53,732 nt of DNA. It comes from an uncultured Lachnospiraceae bacterium. Lineage in GTDB: Bacteria > Bacillota > Clostridia > Lachnospirales > Lachnospiraceae. The DNA lies in the NCBI GenBank assembly GCA_947625205.1, contig CANQNN010000017.1:1-53732 (forward strand), given 5' to 3'. The notes beneath the pieces were generated by a model. That model saw nothing but the letters and a program-made list of their open reading frames with translations. It was not told where the DNA came from and ran no database searches. Positions 7,158 to 15,615 of the stretch are shown here, one piece after another. Made by a program: the position numbers and the translations under genes. How positions within the stretch are numbered: the first letter of the stretch is position 1; each line of letters starts with the position of its first letter.

Positions 7158-8777
7158 ATGGCGATTTATTGTGATCAGACAGGTTATTTGCCGCATAGCG
7201 TTAAGACGGCCGTGATGACGGAGGGAAAAACCTTTGACGTGATACGTCTGGAAGGCGCGTCGGAGCGCACGGTATTGTCGGGAGCGGTTCGGGATGCAGG
7301 GCCGGACGCGGCTTCGGGCGATCATGTGTATGTGGCGGATTTCAGTGATATTTGTGAGGACGGCGTCTATTATATACGCAGTGACGCGGGCGCGCAGTCG
7401 CACCGTTTCCGGATCGGCAGGGACGTTTACCGCGCACTGCAGGCGGATATGATCAAGGCGCTGTATTTTCAGCGCTGCGGGTGTGAACTGGAGGAGAAAT
7501 ATGCGGGCGTCTACAAGCATCCGTGCTGTCATACGGGCGATGCTGTTTTATGGGAGGACCGCAGCGTGGTTAAGGAAGTAAAGGGCGGCTGGCATGACGC
7601 CGGCGACTACGGAAGATATATCTCTCCGGCGGCGGTGGCGGTGGCGCATCTGCTCTATGCCTTTGTGCTGTTTCCGGACAGCTTTCAGGACAGTCTGAAC
7701 ATACCCGAATCCGGAAACGGCATGCCGGATGTGCTGAACGAATGCCGTTATGAGCTGGAATGGATGCTTAAGATGCAGGATGAAGAAGGCGGCGCATACC
7801 ATAAGCTGACGTCGATTATGCATGTGGCTTTTATCATGCCGCAGGAGGATAAGGATCAATTCTACATATTCCCGGTATCCTCGATGGCTACGGCGGATTA
7901 TGCGGCGGTCATGGCGCTGGCGTCCCGGGTGTACAGAACATATGACAGCGGCTTCGCTGACAAGCTGCTCGCGGCGGCAAAACGCGCGTGGGGCTGGCTT
8001 GAGAAGCATCCCGACTATGTCGGATTTAAGAATCCTGAGGGATGTAATACGGGTGAATATGGCGATATATGCGATCTTGATGAGAGACTGTGGGCTGCGG
8101 CGGAGATGCTTATCACCACAGGCGATGCGAAGTATCAGGATGCGTTGTCCCGGCTTATGAGAGAGGACCTGACCCGGACGGATTTCGGCTGGACGGATGT
8201 GTCGGGCTTTGCGGCGCTGGCGGTGCTGACCGATCGCGCGCATGCAGTTTCTCAGGATACAGGGGACGCTCTGAGGGCGGCGGTGCTTGCGGAGGCGGAT
8301 AGGCTGGTTGACGTGGCGGCGCATTCCGGTTACGGCGTGGCGATGGAACCGGAAGACTATGTATGGGGCAGTAATATGGTGGTGCTCAACAGAGGCATGC
8401 TGCTTGTTCTCGCCGCTTTGATCTCGGAGGATAAGGGGGCGTACGAGGAGACTGCGCTGGCGCAGCTGCACTATCTGTTAGGAAAGAACGCGATGGACTA
8501 CAGTTATGTGACGGGCTACGGCGAGCATGCGTTTATGCATCCGCACAACCGCCCGACGGAGTGCGACGGGATCGAGCTTCCCATGCCCGGATGGGTCAGC
8601 GGCGGTCCGTTTAAGACGCCGGCGGATGAAGTGGGCAGAAAGGCGATCCCGCAGGGAACGCCGCCCATGAAGTGTTATCTGGACGATGCGGCGTGCTACT
8701 CGTTAAACGAGATCACGATCTACTGGAATTCTCCGGCAGTGTTTGTGGCGGCATATTTTAACGAAAAGAGTTTATAA
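7158..8777 (+). CDS. glycoside hydrolase family 9 protein without signal peptide
   Basis: The start is set at 7158, where GGAGG lies 5 bases upstream; the ATG at 7146 has no proper spacing. The 539-residue protein opens directly with an Ig-like CelD-N domain (YCDQTGYLPHSVKTAV) and has no signal peptide, so it should act in the cytosol. The (alpha/alpha)6 catalytic domain shows GGWHDAGDYGRY with the paired Asp residues at about 147 and 150 (the catalytic base). Near the C-terminus it shows SLNEITIYWNSPAVF with the acid Glu at about 518. Known family 9 enzymes cleave beta-1,4-glucans; cytosolic members usually act on imported oligosaccharides. The substrate here is inferred to be a short beta-glucoside. 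Confidence 0.88.
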   Translation: MAIYCDQTGYLPHSVKTAVMTEGKTFDVIRLEGASERTVLSGAVRDAGPDAASGDHVYVADFSDICEDGVYYIRSDAGAQSHRFRIGRDVYRALQADMIKALYFQRCGCELEEKYAGVYKHPCCHTGDAVLWEDRSVVKEVKGGWHDAGDYGRYISPAAVAVAHLLYAFVLFPDSFQDSLNIPESGNGMPDVLNECRYELEWMLKMQDEEGGAYHKLTSIMHVAFIMPQEDKDQFYIFPVSSMATADYAAVMALASRVYRTYDSGFADKLLAAAKRAWGWLEKHPDYVGFKNPEGCNTGEYGDICDLDERLWAAAEMLITTGDAKYQDALSRLMREDLTRTDFGWTDVSGFAALAVLTDRAHAVSQDTGDALRAAVLAEADRLVDVAAHSGYGVAMEPEDYVWGSNMVVLNRGMLLVLAALISEDKGAYEETALAQLHYLLGKNAMDYSYVTGYGEHAFMHPHNRPTECDGIELPMPGWVSGGPFKTPADEVGRKAIPQGTPPMKCYLDDAACYSLNEITIYWNSPAVFVAAYFNEKSL

Positions 8778-8819
8778 GGAGAGCCGGGGCGTCAGCCGGC
8801 CGGCTGTAACAGGGATCAA

Positions 8820-9692
8820 ATGAAGAAACTTGGCAGAAACGATGCCTGCTGGTGCGGAAGCGGCAGAAAGTACAAGGCCTGTCATATGGAGATGGATGAG
8901 AAGATAGAGCATTATGCGCTTCAGGGGCACATTGTGCCGTCTCATGATATGATCAAGACGCCGGAACAGATAGAGGGCATCAGGGAGAGCAGCAAACTTA
9001 ACATTGCGATACTGGATGAGATAGCAGAGCAGATCCACATCGGTATGAGCACGGGCGAGATAGACAGGCTGGTCAGCGATATGACAAGAAAGATGGGCGG
9101 CATTGCGGCGCCGCTTAATTACGACGGGTTTCCCAGAAGCGTCTGCACGTCCGTCAACGAGGTGGTCTGTCACGGGATCCCGAGCGATGAGAGGATCCTG
9201 AAGGACGGAGATATCGTCAACGTGGATGTTTCCACTATCTATAACGGTTATTTCTCGGATTCCTCCAGGATGTTTATGTTGGGCGATGTGGCGCCGGAGA
9301 CGCGCAGACTGGTGGAAGTGGCGAGAGAATGTATCGATGTGGGCTTAGAGCAGGTCAAACCCTGGAATTTCTTAGGCGACATGGCCCAGGCGATCAACGA
9401 CCATGCACGGAAGAACGGCTACACCATCGTGCGGGAGATAGGCGGTCACGGCGTGGGGCTTGCGTTCCATGAGGAGCCGTTTGTCAGCTATGTGACCAGA
9501 AAAGGCACGGAAATGCTTATGGTGCCGGGCATGGTTTTCACGATAGAACCGATGGTCAATATGGGCAAGGCGGATATTTATATTGACGATGATGACGGGT
9601 GGACGGTCTACACCGATGACGGCAAGCCGTCCGCGCAGTGGGAGGTCACGCTGGCGGTCACGGAAGACGGCTACGAGATACTGACATATTAG
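8820..9692 (+). CDS. map: type I methionine aminopeptidase with N-terminal SEC-C zinc motif
   Basis: 290 residues starting at 8820 (AGGGA upstream). Residues 4-22 form a SEC-C zinc finger (GRNDACWCGSGRKYKACH), an accessory module found on many clostridial MetAPs. The pita-bread catalytic domain follows, with the metal ligands in order: GDIVNVDVS, FSDSSRMF, GHGVGLAFHEEP, FTIEPM and WEVTLAVTE. The enzyme removes the initiator Met from nascent proteins; the finger is thought to aid ribosome or substrate binding. The gene stands alone, ends at a strong terminator and is not in the usual ribosomal-protein operon, so it may be an additional MetAP copy. Confidence 0.95.
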   Translation: MKKLGRNDACWCGSGRKYKACHMEMDEKIEHYALQGHIVPSHDMIKTPEQIEGIRESSKLNIAILDEIAEQIHIGMSTGEIDRLVSDMTRKMGGIAAPLNYDGFPRSVCTSVNEVVCHGIPSDERILKDGDIVNVDVSTIYNGYFSDSSRMFMLGDVAPETRRLVEVARECIDVGLEQVKPWNFLGDMAQAINDHARKNGYTIVREIGGHGVGLAFHEEPFVSYVTRKGTEMLMVPGMVFTIEPMVNMGKADIYIDDDDGWTVYTDDGKPSAQWEVTLAVTEDGYEILTY

Positions 9693-9730
9693 TGACGCCG
9701 CCATGTTAACGATAAAACGTTTGTACACAG

Positions 9731-9774
9731 AAAAGCCGGAGAACATCGGACGCGAGATGTTCTCCGGCTTTTTT
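9731..9774. terminator. strong rho-independent terminator after map
   Basis: A 16-bp stem (AAAGCCGGAGAACATC pairing with GATGTTCTCCGGCTTT) with a short loop and a run of T ends the map transcript. The A run on the other side makes it potentially bidirectional. Confidence 0.9.
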
Positions 9775-9987
9775 AATGGGTAAAACTTTGTGCAATATTC
9801 CGATATTGCGCAGAACATAAATTTCTGTTACTTTGACTGTACAGGACATACGATTCGAATCTGTCTGTAAAGTATACTTTATTTCGTGCCTTATGGCGCG
9901 GGTCATGGCGTTCGCCACGAATCTCAGCATTTTATATTTATATTTTAAACGGATTTTAAACGGAATGAAAGGAGAATATCGTTATAT
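9775..9987. other. intergenic region with two palindromes
   Basis: The gap before the coiled-coil gene holds GCAATAT/ATATTGC (9792-9809, 4-base loop) and a perfect 12-base palindrome AAAGTATACTTT (9869-9880). Either could be a regulator site; no promoter is clear. Confidence 0.35.
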
Positions 9988-10788
9988 ATGAGGGAGTTAT
10001 GGAACAAGCTGTCGGATTATCTGAATGAAAGGAGAAACTGTCCTGAGAGGAGGGAGGACCGGCTGTCCGCGGCCGTAACATGTGCTGCCGCCGTTGCGGT
10101 GATCATGCTGCTTGTGCTGCTGCTGTTAGTGCTCTGGGGACGCATTGCAAAGGACCGCAGGCAGGCGGATGAAGAGGAGGCGCAGGATGTGACGGTGTCG
10201 GAAGTGCATGAGGAGGACGCCGCAGAGTATATGGCGGCGCCATCCGGTCAGGACCGGCTGAAACAGGAGTATCTGGAAGAAATGAATGAACTGGACTCTG
10301 AAGTTACGCGGCTGCTGGAATCCTTTGCCCGGATAGAAGAGCGTCTGTCGGAAAGCATGGAGAACGCCCGTAAGGGAGATGCTTCGCTGAAAGAACAGGT
10401 TGCGGCTTTGTATGCGCAGTTGATTGCGACCGTGCAGAATCTGAAGCAGATGCAGACGCAGCTGTATGATCTGACCGATTTGATACAAGTCATGAGCAAT
10501 GAGACGGTTCCGATTATTCAGGAGCAGATAGCGGGTATACAGGGAGACATGGATAAAGTGCGGGCGGACATTGCCGGATTGTCTGACAGGATAGAGGCCT
10601 TGGAGAAAGAGGATACCAGACTGTGGGCGGAGCTGGAGGCTGTGCGGGATATAATCAGCGGCTTAAGTATACAGGCATTGCAGTACCGGTATGAACCGGA
10701 GACAAGGACGCTTTATCTGGAACCGTCAACCGGCTTGTCTGATACGGAGGCGTCAACCGTCACGTCGGGTCCGGAGGCGCATAATTGA
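9988..10788 (+). CDS. membrane-anchored coiled-coil protein of unknown function
   Basis: 266 residues. A basic N-terminal segment (NERRNCPERREDRL) is followed by one transmembrane helix at about 29-50 (AVAVIMLLVLLLLVLW). An acidic linker and a long coiled coil (about 85-225) come next, with heptad-like QEYLEEMNELDSEVTRLLES and repeated Leu/Ile spacing; a short Ser/Thr-rich tail ends the protein. It would sit in the membrane with the coiled coil on one face. A GGAG lies 13 bases before the ATG, a rather long distance. I recognise no family; a structural or envelope-organising role is only a guess. Confidence 0.7.
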   Translation: MRELWNKLSDYLNERRNCPERREDRLSAAVTCAAAVAVIMLLVLLLLVLWGRIAKDRRQADEEEAQDVTVSEVHEEDAAEYMAAPSGQDRLKQEYLEEMNELDSEVTRLLESFARIEERLSESMENARKGDASLKEQVAALYAQLIATVQNLKQMQTQLYDLTDLIQVMSNETVPIIQEQIAGIQGDMDKVRADIAGLSDRIEALEKEDTRLWAELEAVRDIISGLSIQALQYRYEPETRTLYLEPSTGLSDTEASTVTSGPEAHN

Positions 10789-10887
10789 CAACCGACTTTA
10801 TTTATTGTAGTCTTACTTTATACGCCGTTTCCCTGTTTACACTGTTATAAGACGAATATAAGGGGACGGTTTTGAAAGGAGTCTGGC

Positions 10888-12945
10888 ATGAATAAGGGCA
10901 AGTATTATATCACTACGGCGATTGCATATACTTCCGGCACGCCGCACATCGGTAACAGCTATGAGATCGTACTGGCGGACAGCATTGCCCGTTTTAAGAG
11001 AAAAGACGGTTACGACGTGTTCTTCCAGACAGGAACGGATGAGCACGGACAGAAGATCGAGATAAAAGCACAGGAGAGCGGCGTCACGCCGAAACAGTTT
11101 GTGGACGGCGTGGCGGGCGAGATCCGGCGGATATGCGACGCGCTGAACACTTCCTATGATAAGTTTATCCGCACGACGGATACCGATCATGAGAGAGCGG
11201 TACAGAAGATATTCAAGCGGCTGTACGACCAGGGAGATATCTATAAGGGATATTATGAGGGGATGTACTGTACGCCCTGTGAGTCTTTCTGGACAGAGTC
11301 GCAGCTGGTGGACGGCAAGTGTCCCGACTGCGGCAGGGAGGTGAAACCGGCCAAGGAGGAAGCCTATTTCTTCAGGATGAGCAAGTATGCGGACAGGCTG
11401 ATCGAGCATATCAACACGCATCCGGAATTCATACAGCCGGTATCCCGCAAGAATGAGATGATGAATAATTTCCTTCTGCCGGGCTTACAGGATCTGTGTG
11501 TGTCCAGGACGTCCTATACATGGGGCATTCCGGTGACCTTTGACGAGAAGCATGTGATCTATGTGTGGATGGATGCGCTGACGAACTATATCACGGGAAT
11601 CGGCTATGACGCTGACGGAAACAGCAGTGAGCAGTATAAGAAGCTTTGGCCCGCCGATCTGCATCTGATCGGCAAGGATATCATCCGGTTCCACACGATC
11701 TACTGGCCGATCTTCCTGATGGCGCTCGGCGAGCCGCTGCCAAAGCAGGTATTCGGACATCCGTGGCTCTTAATGAACAATGACAAGATGAGCAAATCCA
11801 AGGGCAATGTGATCTACGCACAGGATCTGATCGATTACTTCGGCGTGGATGCCGTGCGCTATTATGTCCTTCATGAAATGCCTTACGACAACGACGGCAA
11901 CCTCACATGGGAGCTGGTCGCTGAGCGGACCAACTCTGATCTGGCCAATACGCTGGGTAATCTGGTCAACAGAACCGTTTCCATGAGCAATAAATATTTC
12001 GGCGGCCATGTTGAGAATAAACGGGTTGGAGCGGCGGCCGGAGAGGAGGATGTGGACGCCGATCTCTTCCGCGTGGTCGCGGACACTTACGGACAAGTGG
12101 CAGGTAAGATGGATGAATTGCGCGTGGCGGATGCCATTACGGAGATATTTGCTCTGTTCAAACGATGCAATAAGTATATAGATGAGACGATGCCGTGGGC
12201 GCTTGCAAAGGATGAGGCGAAGAAGGACAGACTGGCAACGGTCCTGTACAATCTGCTGAACGGTATCCTTGTGGGCGCGTCCCTGTTAGAGCCTTATATG
12301 CCCGGAACATCTGTTAAGATCGCTTCGCAGATCAACGCGCAGCTTGTTGATTTTGAGATTCTGGAGCAGTGCGCCAAGAATGGGGATATCGCAGCAGCGT
12401 CCTCGCTATATCCCGATAACAACCGGGTGACGGAGACGCCGGAGATCCTCTTTGCCCGTCAGGACATAAAGGAGATCCAAGAGAAGGTGGAAGCCATGTA
12501 TGAGGCGCGTAAGGCGGCGGACGCAGCGCCGGGAAACGATGCGGCAGGCGGCGCGGTGCAGGGCGCGGCCGGGCAGACGCCGGGAACCACAGAGGATGTG
12601 ATCGATATACCGGCGAAACCGATCATTTCTTATGATGTTTTTGATAAGTGCCAGTTCAGGGTGGGCGAGATCATAGAGTGTAAGGAAGTGCCTAAATCTA
12701 AGAAACTGTTGTGCTCCAAGGTGCGCATAGGTTCCGAGGTAAAGCAGATATTATCGGGGATCAAACAGCATTACAGTGCGGAGGAGATGGTCGGCAAGAA
12801 GGTGATGGTTCTTGTCAATCTGGAGCCCAGAGAGATCGCGGGCATGATGTCCGAAGGAATGCTCCTGTGCGCCGAGGATGCGGATGGCGCGCTGGCCCTT
12901 CTTACGCCCGAAAGACCGATGCCGTCCGGCGCGGAGATCTGTTAG
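10888..12945 (+). CDS. metG: methionyl-tRNA synthetase
   Basis: 685 residues with GAAAGGAG upstream. Class I signature TPHIGNSYE (His20-Gly22) and the KMSKS loop (about 300-304, NDKMSKSKGN) bind ATP. A zinc knuckle is formed by CTPC (about 128-131) and CPDC (about 145-148). The anticodon-binding helical domain follows, then an Ala/Gly-rich linker (about 550-570) and a C-terminal EMAP/Trbp111-type tRNA-binding domain from about 584 (FDKCQFRVGEIIECKEV). Length and domain order are those of full-length dimeric Firmicute MetRS. It charges tRNA-Met with methionine. No T-box leader is visible upstream, so control is probably not by that mechanism. Confidence 0.97.
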   Translation: MNKGKYYITTAIAYTSGTPHIGNSYEIVLADSIARFKRKDGYDVFFQTGTDEHGQKIEIKAQESGVTPKQFVDGVAGEIRRICDALNTSYDKFIRTTDTDHERAVQKIFKRLYDQGDIYKGYYEGMYCTPCESFWTESQLVDGKCPDCGREVKPAKEEAYFFRMSKYADRLIEHINTHPEFIQPVSRKNEMMNNFLLPGLQDLCVSRTSYTWGIPVTFDEKHVIYVWMDALTNYITGIGYDADGNSSEQYKKLWPADLHLIGKDIIRFHTIYWPIFLMALGEPLPKQVFGHPWLLMNNDKMSKSKGNVIYAQDLIDYFGVDAVRYYVLHEMPYDNDGNLTWELVAERTNSDLANTLGNLVNRTVSMSNKYFGGHVENKRVGAAAGEEDVDADLFRVVADTYGQVAGKMDELRVADAITEIFALFKRCNKYIDETMPWALAKDEAKKDRLATVLYNLLNGILVGASLLEPYMPGTSVKIASQINAQLVDFEILEQCAKNGDIAAASSLYPDNNRVTETPEILFARQDIKEIQEKVEAMYEARKAADAAPGNDAAGGAVQGAAGQTPGTTEDVIDIPAKPIISYDVFDKCQFRVGEIIECKEVPKSKKLLCSKVRIGSEVKQILSGIKQHYSAEEMVGKKVMVLVNLEPREIAGMMSEGMLLCAEDADGALALLTPERPMPSGAEIC

Positions 12946-12982
12946 GCTGAACCGGTTGTGTGGATGAGGGAGGATTGGCGGC

Positions 12983-13915
12983 ATGGCAAAAAAAGAGGAT
13001 TTCTATTTTGACTCCAGAGACAAAGGACATAAGCTTCACGCGGTCAGGTGGATACCCGAAACAGAAAAGCCGGTGTGTATTCTGCAGATCGTTCACGGCA
13101 TGGCGGAGTATATAGAGCGCTATGACGATTTTGCCTGTTATCTTGCGGACAGAGATATACTGGTGGTGGGCGATGATCATCTCGGACACGGCAAGTCCGT
13201 TGGGGAGGGAGAGCCTTACGGTTATTTCTGCAAAGAGGATGCGGCTACCGTTCTGGTGCGTGACGAGCACAGACTCAAGAAGATGATTCAGAGCCGGTAC
13301 CCGGATGTGCCCTACATTATACTGGGGCACAGTATGGGGTCGTTTATCACGCGCAATTATCTGCTCAGATACGGCTCGGGTATAAACGGCGCGGTCATTA
13401 TGGGAACGGGTATGCAGCCCAAACCGGTTCTGGTGGCCGGTATTGCGATCGCAAAGCTTCAGAGCCTGCTATTCGGGGCGAAGCATAAGGGCAGCTTTAT
13501 CAATGCGATATCCTTCGGCGCGTACAATAAGCGGATCAAGTCTCCTGAGACGCCGTTTGACTGGCTTTCGCGCAATGAGGACAATGTAAGGAAATATATG
13601 AAGGATCCGCTCTGCGGATTTACGTTTACCGTCAACGGTTTTCAGACGCTGTTTACGCTGATCTATAATCTGCACGATCAGGAGAAGTTAAAGAAGATGC
13701 CGTCCGGGCTGCCGGTATTTTTTGTGTCGGGCGCCGATGACCCGGTGGGCGATTACGGTAAGAGCGTCGAACAGGTATACCGGTCCTTTAAGGATGCCGG
13801 TATGGAGAATGTGCAGATCAGGCTGTATCCGCAGGACAGGCACGAGATATTAAATGAGACGGATAAGGATAATATATACGCAGATATCTACCGCTGGATC
13901 CTGCAGAGGATTTGA
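12983..13915 (+). CDS. alpha/beta hydrolase (lysophospholipase/monoacylglycerol lipase-like)
   Basis: 310 residues of the Hydrolase_4 type. The nucleophile elbow is ILGHSMGSF with Ser at about 117, the acid lies in FVSGADDPVG, and the His in YPQDRHEILNE near residue 290. An oxyanion-forming HGMAEYIERY comes early (about 39-48). No signal peptide is present, so the enzyme is cytosolic. It probably cleaves monoacylglycerols or lysophospholipids, though the family is promiscuous. It follows metG by 37 bases, so it may be read from the same transcript. Confidence 0.88.
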   Translation: MAKKEDFYFDSRDKGHKLHAVRWIPETEKPVCILQIVHGMAEYIERYDDFACYLADRDILVVGDDHLGHGKSVGEGEPYGYFCKEDAATVLVRDEHRLKKMIQSRYPDVPYIILGHSMGSFITRNYLLRYGSGINGAVIMGTGMQPKPVLVAGIAIAKLQSLLFGAKHKGSFINAISFGAYNKRIKSPETPFDWLSRNEDNVRKYMKDPLCGFTFTVNGFQTLFTLIYNLHDQEKLKKMPSGLPVFFVSGADDPVGDYGKSVEQVYRSFKDAGMENVQIRLYPQDRHEILNETDKDNIYADIYRWILQRI

Positions 13916-13979
13916 ACAGGGGTTTCCTGGGAGAGCCGGGAGGTAGTCTGCTGTAAATGAAACGGGAAAACAGAGTATC

Positions 13980-14432
13980 ATGAGAATATTTAAGGCCATT
14001 AAAAGGCTGTTAATACTGGCGGCGCTTTGTGTATGCTGCGCGCTGATCATGGCGGTGCTGCCGTTTAAGGACCGGGATCGGGGTGCGGAGAGCGATAGCG
14101 ATGAGGAGACCATCGTCGGCTGGATGATAGACCGGATCGCCGGAGGAGAGATCGATCTGTCGGATGCGGACAGCATTATGCGTGCCATCGGCGAGGGTGA
14201 AGAGAAGTATGATATTGCCCTGTCGGAAGAAAATAAGGAACGGATCGCCGCGTTTCTGCAGACGCTCGATACGGTCGGGGAGGACGCCGGCGATTTTATA
14301 GAGCGGGCGAAGCAGAAGTACCGGATATACAGCGAAGAGTTTATCGGGGAGGCGGACGAGGCCGTGAACGGAGCCGTTAAGAATGCCGTGAAGAACGCCG
14401 CCGACAGTTTTTTTCAAAGCCTGATACCGTAA
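13980..14432 (+). CDS. small membrane-anchored protein of unknown function
   Basis: 150 residues with an N-terminal transmembrane segment (about 9-26, LLILAALCVCCALIMAVL). A charged linker (RDRGAESDSDEE) and a helical, acidic-then-basic body follow, ending in DSFFQSLIP. It could be a lipid-exposed or exported anchor protein. It lies 64 bases after the hydrolase gene. No family is recognised. A conserved-looking ribosome site is weak (GGGAAAAC), so the start is moderately certain. Confidence 0.6.
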   Translation: MRIFKAIKRLLILAALCVCCALIMAVLPFKDRDRGAESDSDEETIVGWMIDRIAGGEIDLSDADSIMRAIGEGEEKYDIALSEENKERIAAFLQTLDTVGEDAGDFIERAKQKYRIYSEEFIGEADEAVNGAVKNAVKNAADSFFQSLIP

Positions 14433-14462
14433 ATTGCGCGAATGATTTTGCCTTCTCTGCCT

Positions 14463-14478
14463 ATACTATAAATAGTAT
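14463..14478. promoter_or_regulatory. perfect dyad upstream of the dehydrogenase
   Basis: ATACTAT and ATAGTAT face each other around two bases, 20 bases upstream of the dehydrogenase ATG and overlapping candidate -10 boxes (TATACT, TATAAA). It is a likely operator or promoter element; it does not match the Rex consensus. Confidence 0.4.
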
Positions 14479-14498
14479 GGACAGAGGAGGCAATTTAT

Positions 14499-15491
14499 AT
14501 GAGAATAGCTTTTTTCAGCACAAAACCCTATGACAAGATCTGGTTTGAGCCTATGAGCAAGGAATACGGTTTTGAGATCCGGTTCTATGAGATGCCGTTT
14601 CAGGAGGACACGGTCAGTCTGGCGAGAGGGTATGACGCCGTGTGTATTTTCGTCAACGACTATGTGAACGCCGGAATGATACAGCAGCTCTATGAGATGA
14701 AGGTTAAGGCGCTTCTGCTCCGCAGTGCGGGATTCAACCATGTGGATGTCAGGGCGGCGGAGGATAAGATACTGGTGCTGCGTGTGCCCAGCTACTCGCC
14801 GGAGGCAGTGGCGGAATTTGCTATGGGGATGATCCTGACTGTAAATCGCTATACGCACAAGGCATATAACAGAACGCGGGAGTTTAACATGAGTCTGAAC
14901 GGACTGATGGGTGTGGATCTGTACCGGAAGACTGCGGGCATTATCGGGACGGGCAAGATCGGACAGGCGATGATACGTATCTGCAACGGCTTCGGTATGC
15001 GCGTGCTGGCTTACGACCCTTATCCCAATCCGAAGCTGGAAGCGGAGTATGTGCCCTTAGAGGAACTCATGGCCAATGCGGATATGATATCTCTGCACTG
15101 TCCGCTGACGTCCGAGACAAGATACATTATAAACAGGCAGACCATTGAGAATATGAAAGACGGCGTATATCTGGTCAACACCTCCCGCGGCGGGCTGATA
15201 GATACCGACGCCCTTATTGACGGACTGGTGGCGGGCAGGTTCGGCGGCGTTGGTCTGGATGTGTATGAGGAGGAGGAAGGCATTTTTTATGAGGATAAGT
15301 CGGGCGAGATCATGCGGGATGAGAATCTGGCGCGTCTGATGACTTTTCCGAATGTGCTGATCACTTCGCATATGGGCTTTTTTACAAAGGAGGCAATGCA
15401 GGCGATCGCGGCGGTGACGCTGGAAAATGCATACGCAGTGGAAAACGGGCTGCCGCTTGTCAATAAGGTGGGCGCCGAGGCGGTAAAGTAG
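14499..15491 (+). CDS. ldhA: D-lactate dehydrogenase / D-2-hydroxyacid dehydrogenase
   Basis: 330 residues with GAGGAGG upstream of the ATG. The NAD-binding Rossmann motif is GIIGTGKIGQAM (about 149-160) followed by YDPYPNP, as in D-specific 2-hydroxyacid dehydrogenases. The catalytic triad is visible: Arg in NTSRGGLIDT (about 230), Glu in the DVYEEEEG region and His in ITSHMGFF (about 291). Family knowledge: it reduces pyruvate or related 2-oxoacids with NADH in the cytosol, a fermentation step that regenerates NAD+. D-lactate is the most likely product, but other 2-oxoacids cannot be excluded. Confidence 0.88.
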   Translation: MRIAFFSTKPYDKIWFEPMSKEYGFEIRFYEMPFQEDTVSLARGYDAVCIFVNDYVNAGMIQQLYEMKVKALLLRSAGFNHVDVRAAEDKILVLRVPSYSPEAVAEFAMGMILTVNRYTHKAYNRTREFNMSLNGLMGVDLYRKTAGIIGTGKIGQAMIRICNGFGMRVLAYDPYPNPKLEAEYVPLEELMANADMISLHCPLTSETRYIINRQTIENMKDGVYLVNTSRGGLIDTDALIDGLVAGRFGGVGLDVYEEEEGIFYEDKSGEIMRDENLARLMTFPNVLITSHMGFFTKEAMQAIAAVTLENAYAVENGLPLVNKVGAEAVK

Positions 15492-15511
15492 GCAAACGGA
15501 TCAGCGGATTC

Positions 15512-15540
15512 TTGAATGTTTGATCTTCTCATGATAAACT
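15512..15540 (+). promoter_or_regulatory. candidate promoter of the receiver/kinase pair
   Basis: TTGAAT (15512-15517), a 17-base spacer and TAAACT (15535-15540) lie about 75 bases upstream of the receiver-protein gene. Confidence 0.45.
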
Positions 15541-15615
15541 TGTGAATAGGAAGGCAAAGCCCGGTTCGTGAAGGCCGGTCCGTAAATATCCAGAGGGAAT
15601 ACATGGGAGGATATC

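Noticed and set aside
7548..8471. 307-codon minus-strand frame over the GH9 gene
   Set aside because: The GH9 catalytic motifs are on the plus strand and this frame has random composition rich in Arg and His.
10789..10887. T-box or S-box leader before metG
   Set aside because: The gap is under 100 bases and shows no T-box sequence or specifier structure.
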